From assembly GCA_937864385.1 (NCBI GenBank), contig CALMJN010000348.1, forward strand, positions 1 through 7,010: a DNA stretch of 7,010 nt. The letters run 5' to 3'. Source of the stretch: an uncultured Methanosarcinales archaeon (GTDB taxonomy: Archaea; Halobacteriota; Methanosarcinia; Methanotrichales; Methanotrichaceae). The position numbers were made by a program, and so were the translations under genes. This document shows positions 1-5,319 of the stretch, piece after piece. Each line of letters starts with the position of its first letter. Position 1 is the first letter of the stretch. The notes below the pieces were generated by a model, which was given only the letters and a program-made list of their open reading frames with translations, was not told where the DNA came from and searched no databases.

Positions 1-447
1 TTCAAAGAACTGATTGGCCGAATCAAACTGATCAATGAAGGCTGCTGCCGAAAGAATTGTCTGGCAGTATAGCGGCCAAATGCCCCGTGGCGTTCTGCGA
101 ATCTTACCCCTTGGTTTGATTTCTTTAACTATCTGATCAAGAACTGCTTCCCAATCATCTTCGTACCTGTCCAATACCGCCTCTGGATTGAAACCAAATA
201 ATATCGGCGCCAGCTTATCTACGCCACCAATTGCTCTCCCAATGACGCCTGCCTTCATGTGTGCAGTCTGGGCAGAATTAAGTAGTCGTTGATAAAGTTC
301 TTCCTTTGACGTGGGTCTAGGATTAAGCGATAATGGATTCAGGTATTTTTCAATTAGTGCCTGCGTCACTCCCGTTATATTCAGTCCGGGCAAATAGCCC
401 TTAGCTAATTCATAAGCTCTCCGATCAATCTCTGGGGTTGCTTTCAT
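1..447 (-). CDS. Unrecognised hypothetical protein, C-terminus cut by window edge
   Basis: An open frame of 149 codons runs from ATG at 447-445 to base 1 without a stop, so the C-terminus lies outside the window. The protein starts MKATPEIDRRAYELAKGYLP and is mostly helical in character, with charged stretches (KEELYQRLL, DRYEDDWEAVLDQIVKEIK) and a more hydrophobic end (YCQTILSAAAFIDQF). It has no signal peptide or membrane segment. I do not recognise the family. The start is supported by a GAGG Shine-Dalgarno-like element about 12 nt upstream and by an ATGA overlap with the end of another frame, which suggests it was the downstream gene of a translationally coupled pair. Its codons are clearly more AT-rich (TTA, CTT, AAT, ATT, AAA) than those of moaA next door, consistent with transfer. 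The call as a real gene rests on the long open frame and natural-looking composition; no function is assigned. Confidence 0.7.
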   Translation of the reverse strand, partial: MKATPEIDRRAYELAKGYLPGLNITGVTQALIEKYLNPLSLNPRPTSKEELYQRLLNSAQTAHMKAGVIGRAIGGVDKLAPILFGFNPEAVLDRYEDDWEAVLDQIVKEIKPRGKIRRTPRGIWPLYCQTILSAAAFIDQFDSANQFFE

Positions 448-492
448 TCCTTTCCATCCTCGTATGTCGATTTGATATCCTTGCTAAGTAGC
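444..492 (-). pseudogene. Possible 3' end of a lost upstream gene, coupled by ATGA
   Basis: Just upstream of the unrecognised gene, one minus-strand frame reads LLSKDIKSTYEDGKE and stops at TGA 446-444, which overlaps the next ATG as ATGA. This is the usual architecture of coupled archaeal genes, and the codons share the AT-rich character of the gene that follows. Further upstream the frame runs into GC-rich sequence and then antisense-like, protein-poor sequence inside moaA. Only about 15 residues therefore look genuine. I read it as the tail of a gene whose 5' part is missing. It could also be chance, as the segment is very short. Confidence 0.3.
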
Positions 493-559
493 TCGCCAGC
501 ATCACCGGCCCATCGAATCCGCCCCTGGCCCGGCTGGAGTCCACGAAGATCCGGTCCAT
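489..559 (-). pseudogene. Possible N-terminal remnant of a gene once following moaA
   Basis: An ATG at 559-557, 24 nt beyond the moaA stop, opens a frame reading MDRIFVDSSRARGGFDGPVM followed by LASYLA, with GC-rich third positions like moaA. A GGTG element lies a few bases before the ATG. The frame then crosses into AT-rich sequence near 490, loses protein-like character and stops at TGA 427-425 (44 codons in all). The IFVDSS start is faintly like a PIN domain, but the next residues do not follow that pattern, so no family is assigned. Truncation by a deletion or insertion is the likeliest reading; a real 44-residue protein cannot be excluded. Confidence 0.3.
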
Positions 560-582
560 CAGCACCGGCGCACCATAAGACT

Positions 583-1491
583 CTACGGCCTACAAAAGGA
601 GCATGGCTCCTTAAAATAAGGTTCCCTTCTGGCGTTCGCCTCTTGCAGCAGCTCCCCGATCCTGCCGCAGTCGCAGGAGTCAATAGCCACAAGGTTGTCG
701 CTTCGCAGCAAACAGGGCTTGATCTTTCCGTCTGATGTCACCCGGAGCCGGTTGCAGTTGGCGCAGAACTCGGTGTTGTCCATGGGCCGCACTATCTCCA
801 CCTCCGCCCCATCCAGGAGGTACTTCTTTCGCCGGTGCATCTCGCGGGTGCGGATAGAGTCTGCCTGGGCCGCCAGCCGGGCCTCGATGGCGTCTATATC
901 CCCGGACAGCCCCCAGCCTTGCAGGTCCAGGAGCTGGATGAGCTGGGCGATGAGGCCCTTATCCCGGCAGAAGTCGATTATGGCCGGGATCTCCGCCTCA
1001 TTCTGCTTTAAAACAACCACATTGAGCTTGATGGGCAGCAGTCCCGCCCCGGCGGCGGCATCCAATCCCTGCAGGACCCTCTCCAGGTCTCCCTCCCGGC
1101 CTTTGGTTATGGCCCGGTAGGTCTGCGGCTGGAGCGAGTCCAGGCTGACATTGACCCGGTCCAGACCGGCCCGAACCAGCTCATCGGCCTGCTGGGCCAG
1201 ATATATGCCGTTGGTGGTGAGCGAGATCTTCATCTGCTGCGGCATTTGGGCGATCAGGCCGGCCAGGCCCCGTCGCAACAGGGGCTCGCCTCCTGTGAGC
1301 TTGATGGATCGCACGCCAAGCGCCGCCGCCGCCCGGGCCACGCCCACCACCATCTCATCGGAGATCTCGCCGTTGGGCTCTACCTCGCCCTCATGGTGGC
1401 AGTAGAGGCAGCGCAGGTTGCAGCGAGAGGTGAGTGCAATCCGTAGGCCAGTGACCTTGCGGCCGTAGGGGTCCACCATTATGCCCGGCAT
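583..1491 (-). CDS. moaA: GTP 3',8-cyclase MoaA (molybdopterin biosynthesis)
   Basis: This is a radical SAM enzyme that converts GTP to (8S)-3',8-cyclo-7,8-dihydroguanosine 5'-triphosphate, the first step of molybdopterin (or tungstopterin) synthesis. In methanogens this cofactor serves formylmethanofuran dehydrogenase. Residues are numbered from a TTG at 1530, which gives 315 aa. The radical SAM cluster motif is C37-x3-C41-x2-C44 (TSRCNLRCLYC), followed by KLTGGEPLLR (78-86), TTNG (105-108) and NVSLDSL (127-133). The second 4Fe-4S cluster, which binds GTP, is C256-x2-C259 and C273 in FCANCNRLRVTSDG...PCL. The start is more likely ATG 1491 (residue 14) or ATG 1479 (residue 18, MVDPYGRKV), because family members begin near DPYGR; neither has a clear Shine-Dalgarno site. 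The C-terminus continues past the usual REPYFK-type end with EPCSFCRP, adding C310 and C313. The protein lacks the bacterial C-terminal Gly-Gly. Confidence 0.93.
   Translation of the reverse strand: MPGIMVDPYGRKVTGLRIALTSRCNLRCLYCHHEGEVEPNGEISDEMVVGVARAAAALGVRSIKLTGGEPLLRRGLAGLIAQMPQQMKISLTTNGIYLAQQADELVRAGLDRVNVSLDSLQPQTYRAITKGREGDLERVLQGLDAAAGAGLLPIKLNVVVLKQNEAEIPAIIDFCRDKGLIAQLIQLLDLQGWGLSGDIDAIEARLAAQADSIRTREMHRRKKYLLDGAEVEIVRPMDNTEFCANCNRLRVTSDGKIKPCLLRSDNLVAIDSCDCGRIGELLQEANARREPYFKEPCSFCRP
596..612 (-). terminator. Hairpin inside the last codons of moaA, terminator-like
   Basis: A perfect 7-bp inverted repeat (AAGGAGC / GCTCCTT) with a 3-nt loop lies on the minus strand and is followed directly by TTTG. 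It covers moaA codons 307 to 312, so the transcript would form the hairpin just before the stop codon at 585-583. It resembles an intrinsic terminator with a short U-run. Archaeal termination depends mainly on U-runs, so the hairpin's role is inferred. Confidence 0.4.
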
Positions 1492-1515
1492 CAGGATGCA
1501 GCTAGTGTCTCTGCT

Positions 1516-1525
1516 AGTATTAGAA
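1516..1525 (-). promoter_or_regulatory. Weak box A candidate upstream of moaA
   Basis: On the minus strand the sequence reads TTCTAATACT, centred about 30 nt before ATG 1491. That spacing would give a near-leaderless transcript from that ATG, matching the absence of a Shine-Dalgarno site. The match to an archaeal box A is poor, so this is only suggestive. Confidence 0.2.
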
Positions 1526-1622
1526 CTCAATCAGTCGAAGGGTGGGAAAGCCTGCACCGGCAGCCCAAACTGAAAAGCGCAGATGAGAACGGAGATGAGA
1601 CGGGAGAGACAGCATGGCCTTC

Positions 1623-2012
1623 TCAATATTCTATCTCTCCCAGGCTCTTCTTGAGATGGGAGAGGAGGATCATGGCCACGATCATGCAGATGGCCAGAGC
1701 GGAGAGCAGCTCCTCCCAGGACTGGCCGGGCCTGGTTACAACCTGGATTATGCCCCCGGCGAGCAGGGTGAGCATGGCTGTGGCTATGACCGAGACCAGC
1801 ATGGACCAGATGACCGAGCCCACCTCATAGCGCTCGAAGAAGGAGGCAGAGAGGACAAAGCATACCGCGGCCAGGATGAGGATTATGGAGAGGGGCAGTG
1901 GAGGGCCGCGGTGGAAGAACTGAATCAGCCCCTGGGCCAGGGCGATCATGGTCAATGAGAGCAGCCCGGAGGCGAGAAAGGCCTTGAGGATGTAGTTTGA
2001 TCGAAGAGGCAA
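1623..2012 (-). CDS. Small four-helix membrane protein, function unknown
   Basis: A protein of 129 residues with four predicted transmembrane segments at roughly 10-32, 39-57, 65-88 and 102-120. Short loops join them, including a basic/proline loop (HRGPPLP) and an acidic one (ERYEVGS). The tail is charged (KKSLGEIEY). It has no catalytic motif and no family I recognise. The only start covering the first helix is TTG at 2012-2010, since an in-frame TAA lies just upstream with no ATG between; the alternative ATG at residue 22 would remove most of helix 1. There is no Shine-Dalgarno site, but two box A-like elements lie 20-40 nt upstream. It stands alone, about 130 nt from moaA, in the same direction. 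Confidence 0.7.
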   Translation of the reverse strand: MPLRSNYILKAFLASGLLSLTMIALAQGLIQFFHRGPPLPLSIILILAAVCFVLSASFFERYEVGSVIWSMLVSVIATAMLTLLAGGIIQVVTRPGQSWEELLSALAICMIVAMILLSHLKKSLGEIEY

Positions 2013-2029
2013 GGAATGGAACCCCGAGC

Positions 2030-2054
2030 TTTATATGACTGGATTGAATATAAA
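2030..2054 (-). promoter_or_regulatory. Two box A (TATA) candidates for the membrane protein gene
   Basis: On the minus strand, TTTATAT (2054-2048) and ATATAAAG (about 2036-2029) both resemble the archaeal TATA box. The first, about 38 nt before the TTG, would start transcription near 2025 and leave a leader of about a dozen bases. The second would give a leaderless transcript. Either fits the missing Shine-Dalgarno site. Confidence 0.4.
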
Positions 2055-2097
2055 CATTGTGTATAATCCCCGCCGATTCTTCTTGGCCGCAATATAG

Positions 2098-2629
2098 GGA
2101 CGGCTCGAATGATATCCGCTATTCTATGGGCCAGCCTTGCCGCCCTCTCCGATAGATCTTTGGGCGTGGTGACGGGCTGGGGGCGGCTTTCCAGAAAGAG
2201 CTGGAGAAGCTCGAGCGTCTCATCGATGCCTTTTTTGTCCGGCTGGATACGGTCACCCTTTCCTATCCGGCCCAGCCGGGCGCGCTGCCGCTCCGCCCCG
2301 TCCACAAACCAGCGAAACTCCAGGTAGTCGGTCAAGATCAGATTGGGCAGAGACCTCTTGTACCGATCCAACTGATCCGAATCCTCCGCTTCGTCCAGAG
2401 ATTTGCCCAGGTCCTTGGTCTCCACATAGCCAACGGTGAAGCCATCCCGGCGCAAGACGAAATCCGGCGCTCCGCACTCCACCCGCTTGGGCTCATTGGT
2501 GGCTCGAATCCCACCATCCAGAGCCTCGATGAGCTTCTTCAAAGCCGGGCGGTGGGTGTGCTCCGTAGCTTTTCCGGTCTTGAACTCCCTATCGATCTCC
2601 GCCAGATACGACTTTATGACATCACTCAT
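2098..2629 (-). pseudogene. Truncated type IIG-like restriction enzyme: N-terminal nuclease domain only
   Basis: The N-terminal module of combined restriction-methylation enzymes (Eco57I/type IIG-like N-6 DNA methylase family), which cut DNA and modify adenine. The start is ATG 2629 (MSDVIKSYLAEIDREFKTGK), with GGTGAT at the right distance for a ribosome binding site; an ATG at 2686 would add 19 unlikely residues. The nuclease core is PD-(D/E)XK: P55 D56 in GAPDF and E70-x-K72 in GYVETKDLG, followed by DQLDRYKRSLPNLILTDYLE, typical of this family. The protein looks family-like to about residue 177 (DLSERAARLAHRIADIIRAV). It then enters about 48 residues of intergenic-looking sequence, overlaps the next gene and stops at 1952. 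Intact relatives continue for many hundreds of residues with a helical linker and an NPPY methyltransferase, all absent here. It is therefore a remnant, or possibly a solo nuclease domain. Confidence 0.72.
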
Positions 2630-2761
2630 TGCGAAATCACCGGATGCTGAAGGTGGCCAGCTTTCTGGAAAAGATGTTATGATCATCCATCAAAAGGATT
2701 GCTATGGCAAACAGAAAATCGTCCCGCAGAAAAGACCTGACCTATTGCTCGCGGCAACAGA

Positions 2762-2986
2762 TCATAGTAAATCTTGCAGCTCTTCGAGGTCTATGTCAGC
2801 ATCCCTTAAGATAGCGTGCAATGTGCCTTTGCGAATGTCTTTGCTATGAAATGGAACAACTGCTATTCTATCCGTTTGCCTGTTGTAGTAATAGTAATGG
2901 CTCCCTTTAACTCTTATCAACCCAAATCCAGCCTTCTCCAGTGCCCTGGCTAGCTTTTGGGGTGTTAGCACGGGAAGCTTAGGCAT
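2762..2986 (-). CDS. hicA: HicA-family mRNA interferase toxin
   Basis: HicA toxins have a small double-stranded-RNA-binding-like fold and cleave mRNA when free of HicB. The 74-residue protein (from ATG 2986) starts MPKLPVLTPQKLARALEKAG and has the family core KGSHYYYY with the catalytic histidine at H30, then VVPFHSKDIRKGTLHAILRD and a DIDLEELQDLL tail, a full-length HicA. A TTG three codons upstream (2995) is less likely. The ATG lies inside the last codons of hicB, overlapping by 8 nt, so antitoxin and toxin are probably translated in a coupled way. The active-site region is intact, so the toxin is probably functional. Confidence 0.92.
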   Translation of the reverse strand: MPKLPVLTPQKLARALEKAGFGLIRVKGSHYYYYNRQTDRIAVVPFHSKDIRKGTLHAILRDADIDLEELQDLL

Positions 2987-3212
2987 GAGCCTCAACTGAG
3001 ACTGTGTACTCTAATACCTCGTTATCTGTTGGAATGTCTTTTCCCAACTCCATTAGAGTCTCTATGTAGCCTTCGATAGCCTCTTTGGCCATTTCAATAG
3101 CTTCATCCACCGTCTCACCAAAGGTAATACATCCTGCCAATGCAGGAACTATTACCGTATATCCGCCTTCCTCTTCTTTTTCCAGCCGGATTCTATAATT
3201 GAGGTTTTTCAT
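2979..3212 (-). CDS. hicB: HicB-family antitoxin (short form)
   Basis: A 77-residue HicB/UPF0150-type antitoxin that binds and blocks HicA. It shows the degenerate RNase H-like fold: MKNLNYRIRLEKEEEGGYTV, then VPALAGCITFGETVDEAIEM and AKEAIEGYIETL, ending in GKDIPTDNEVLEYTVSVEAHA. It stops before any ribbon-helix-helix or helix-turn-helix domain, so this short form probably cannot bind its own operator alone. The start ATG 3212 has AAGGT about 6 nt upstream. It is the first gene of the pair and overlaps hicA by 8 nt. The antitoxin-first order is the less common one for hic loci but is frequent with short HicB proteins. Confidence 0.9.
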   Translation of the reverse strand: MKNLNYRIRLEKEEEGGYTVIVPALAGCITFGETVDEAIEMAKEAIEGYIETLMELGKDIPTDNEVLEYTVSVEAHA

Positions 3213-3256
3213 CGCATACCTTAGTGCTGTTTTGCTTATTGAATCTTTAGGCCATC

Positions 3257-3293
3257 ATTGGCATCAAAGCCAATATTCAATCCCTTAAGAGAT
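3257..3293. promoter_or_regulatory. Two dyads upstream of hicBA
   Basis: ATTGGC (3257-3262) and GCCAAT (3269-3274) form a 6-bp inverted repeat around a 6-nt spacer. An imperfect 14-bp palindrome centred on CTTAAG spans 3280-3293. Both lie 45-81 nt before the hicB start and behind the stop of the YgiQ-like gene, so they could be operators for hicBA or part of a 3' end signal. No clear box A was found nearby. Confidence 0.25.
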
Positions 3294-3334
3294 CATCTCT
3301 ATTTAGTCCTGTCCGCATGCCATCGTCCTACCTA

Positions 3335-5158
3335 TCATTTATCTTTCCCCTTCTTCAATCCCCATCCAGCAGCCGGTCGAGCCGGTATCAGGCAGCGCCC
3401 GCCTGGGCCGATGAGATCCTCCCGCCCGGCCATCCTTAATCCCTCTTTGACCAGATCGTAGTTTCTGGGGTCCCGGTAATGCAGCATGGCCCTCTGGATC
3501 CTCTTCTCCCTGCCCCTGGGCACATGCACCGGCTTGAGGGTGAAAGGATTCAGGCCGGTGTGGTACATTGTCGTAGACACGGTCATGGGGGTGGGGGTGA
3601 AGTCCTGCACCTGCTCGGTATAGAGATGTGCCTCTTGCAGATACTGGGCCAGTTCAATCATATCCCCCACGGTGCAGCCGGGATGCCCGGACATGAGATA
3701 AGGCAGGATGTACTGCTTTCGTCCCGATTCCCCGGTCGCAGCGGAGAAACGCTCCCGGAATGCGTCCAGCACCTCTCTGGAAGGCTTATTCATGCATTCC
3801 GTCACAGATCGGGAGATATGCTCCGGCGCTATCTTGAGATGCCCTGAGACATGATGCCGGCATATCTCTTCCAGATAGGGTGAGCTGTCCGCCATTATCA
3901 GGTCGTGCCTGATTCCGGAGGAGATGAAGACCTTCTTCACCCCGGGAACCTCTCTTATGCGGCGCAGCAGCTCCACCTGGCGGGAGTGGTCCTTGTCCAG
4001 GCTGGGGCAGTCCGCCGAGCAGAGCTTGTCCGGGCATGCTCCATTTTTCCATCGGGGGCAGGACAGGGAGTACATATTGGCCGTCGGCCCACCCACATCG
4101 GATATGATCCCGGCAAAGCCCTTCATCCCCACCAGCTTCTTAACCTCTCTCAGTATGGACTCCTGGCTGCGGCTCTGCACAATCCTGCCCTGATGGTGGG
4201 TCAGGGCGCAGAAAGAGCAGGAGCCGAAGCACCCCCGATGGCTGGTGATGGAGAAGCGCACCGGCTCGATAGCTGGTATCCTCTCCCGGTAAGAGGGATG
4301 AGCCGCCCTCTGGAAGGGCAGCTCATAGATCCGGTCAAGCTCTTCGCTTTTCAGCGGCCGGGCGGGTGGATTCTGGATGATGACCGTCTTGGGGTGGGGC
4401 TGGACCACGCTGCGGCCATGAAAGGGATCCTGCTCCTGATAATGCAGGGCAAAGGCCCGGGCGTACTCCCGCCTGTCCCCCGCTACCTGAGCGAATCCCG
4501 GAATCTCCAGCTCATCATCGCCCTTGGCCCGGCCTTTCCATCGGGCCACCTCCTCCTTGACCGCAGTGCCGGCCACATCTTTGATCTCAGAGATCCTCTG
4601 TTCCTTCTCCAGCCTCCGGGCCACCTCCCGCAGGGCTTTCTCCCCCATGCCGTAGATGATCATATCCGCCGGGGCATCGGCCAAAATTGATTGCCGCACC
4701 GAGTCCGACCAGTAATCATAATGGGCAAAGCGGCGCAGGCTGGCTTCGATCCCACCAAGGATGACCGGCACCCCGGGAAAGAGGGAATGAGCCAGGTTAG
4801 CATATACGATGGCCGCCCGGTCCGGCCGGAGCAGGCGGCCGCCCGGCGAGTAGACATCAGAGCTTCTCCGCTTCAGGTTGGCTGTGAAGTGGTTGACCAT
4901 GGAGTCCACATTGCCGGAGGATATGCCCAAAAACAGTCGCGGCTTGCCCAGGCGCAGGAAGTCCTCCTTTTGGCCAGGCTGGGCGATGATGCCCACGCTG
5001 TAGCCGGCATCCCAGAGCACCCGGCCCACAAGGGCGGCGGAAAAAGAGGGATGGTCGACATAGGCGTCTCCGCTGATGAGTATGACGTCCAGCTGATCGA
5101 TGCCCTGCTTTTCTGCCTCCGACCAGAACATGGGCAGGAAGGCTGGCTGCGCTATCAT
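3335..5158 (-). CDS. YgiQ-family (UPF0313) radical SAM protein
   Basis: A 607-residue cytoplasmic iron-sulfur protein of the YgiQ/UPF0313 family, whose reaction is unknown. The N-terminal Radical_SAM_N domain has FLPMFWSEAEKQGIDQLDVI near residue 7, DAYVDHPSF (31-39) and GGIEASLRRFAHYDYWSDSV (135-154). The radical SAM motif is C310-x3-C314-x2-C317 in TSHRGCFGSCSFCALTHHQG, followed by SDVGGPTANMY (353-363). A second cysteine group, C367, C375, C380 and C384, follows and is typical of the family; it may hold another metal site. The C-terminal region (LPYLMSGHPGCT, DFTPTPMTVSTTMYHTGLNP, YRDPRNYDLV) is the DUF3362-type end. The length is normal and nothing is missing. The start ATG 5158 has no Shine-Dalgarno site; a TATA-like element about 29 nt upstream suggests a leaderless mRNA. 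It is transcribed away from the NosD-like gene. Confidence 0.93.
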   Translation of the reverse strand: MIAQPAFLPMFWSEAEKQGIDQLDVILISGDAYVDHPSFSAALVGRVLWDAGYSVGIIAQPGQKEDFLRLGKPRLFLGISSGNVDSMVNHFTANLKRRSSDVYSPGGRLLRPDRAAIVYANLAHSLFPGVPVILGGIEASLRRFAHYDYWSDSVRQSILADAPADMIIYGMGEKALREVARRLEKEQRISEIKDVAGTAVKEEVARWKGRAKGDDELEIPGFAQVAGDRREYARAFALHYQEQDPFHGRSVVQPHPKTVIIQNPPARPLKSEELDRIYELPFQRAAHPSYRERIPAIEPVRFSITSHRGCFGSCSFCALTHHQGRIVQSRSQESILREVKKLVGMKGFAGIISDVGGPTANMYSLSCPRWKNGACPDKLCSADCPSLDKDHSRQVELLRRIREVPGVKKVFISSGIRHDLIMADSSPYLEEICRHHVSGHLKIAPEHISRSVTECMNKPSREVLDAFRERFSAATGESGRKQYILPYLMSGHPGCTVGDMIELAQYLQEAHLYTEQVQDFTPTPMTVSTTMYHTGLNPFTLKPVHVPRGREKRIQRAMLHYRDPRNYDLVKEGLRMAGREDLIGPGGRCLIPARPAAGWGLKKGKDK

Positions 5159-5182
5159 GCTTTATAGTAAGGGGTCAAGGCG

Positions 5183-5191
5183 GCCATAAAG
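5183..5191 (-). promoter_or_regulatory. Box A candidate for the YgiQ-family gene
   Basis: The minus strand reads CTTTATGG, centred about 29 nt before ATG 5158. Archaeal box A sits some 26 nt before the transcription start, so the mRNA would begin almost at the ATG, which explains the missing ribosome binding site. Confidence 0.4.
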
Positions 5192-5196
5192 CCTTC

Positions 5197-5273
5197 CCAG
5201 GGCTCCAGGGTAATGAGCCAATCGTCCAGGCAAGATCGAGAGCCCAATGACCCTGGCTTGGGCCACCCTGGAC
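5197..5273. repeat. Cluster of CCAGG(G) motifs in both orientations
   Basis: CCAGGG occurs at 5197-5202 and 5205-5210, CCAGG at 5226-5230, and the inverse CCCTGG at 5251-5256 and 5266-5271. TCCAGGGT (5204-5211) and ACCCTGGA (5265-5272) form a perfect 8-bp inverted repeat. CCAGGGTAAT (5205-5214) pairs 9 of 10 with ATGACCCTGG (5247-5256). The cluster sits between the two divergent promoters, so it may bind a regulator of either gene or form an RNA hairpin. Confidence 0.45.
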
Positions 5274-5276
5274 AAG

Positions 5277-5284
5277 TTTTAAGG
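5277..5284 (+). promoter_or_regulatory. Box A candidate for the NosD-like gene
   Basis: TTTTAAGG lies about 40 nt before ATG 5320. Transcription would begin near 5306 and leave a leader of about 14 nt containing a GGAAGG purine stretch. It directly abuts the CCAGG motif cluster. Confidence 0.35.
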
Positions 5285-5319
5285 ATCAGTAGTGAGATAG
5301 AAGCATAGTGGGAAGGGCA

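Noticed and set aside
1501..1518. GCTAGT direct repeat (two copies, 12 nt apart) upstream of moaA
   Set aside because: Only six bases long and twice repeated; within chance expectation.
1952..2097. The last 48 codons of the long frame from the nuclease start
   Set aside because: They run through the promoter region of, and into, the membrane protein gene and read as random sequence rich in S, R, P and C, so they are read-through rather than a real domain.
2704..2814. Plus-strand 36-codon frame starting MANRKSSRRKDLTYC with an AAAGGA before it
   Set aside because: Half of it is antisense to the 3' end of hicA, it is very short, and it resembles no known protein.
3905..4690. Long plus-strand frame of 261 codons
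   Set aside because: It lies wholly inside the YgiQ-family gene, which has clear motifs on the minus strand; its protein is low in structure and has no family features. GC-rich genes commonly give such antisense frames.
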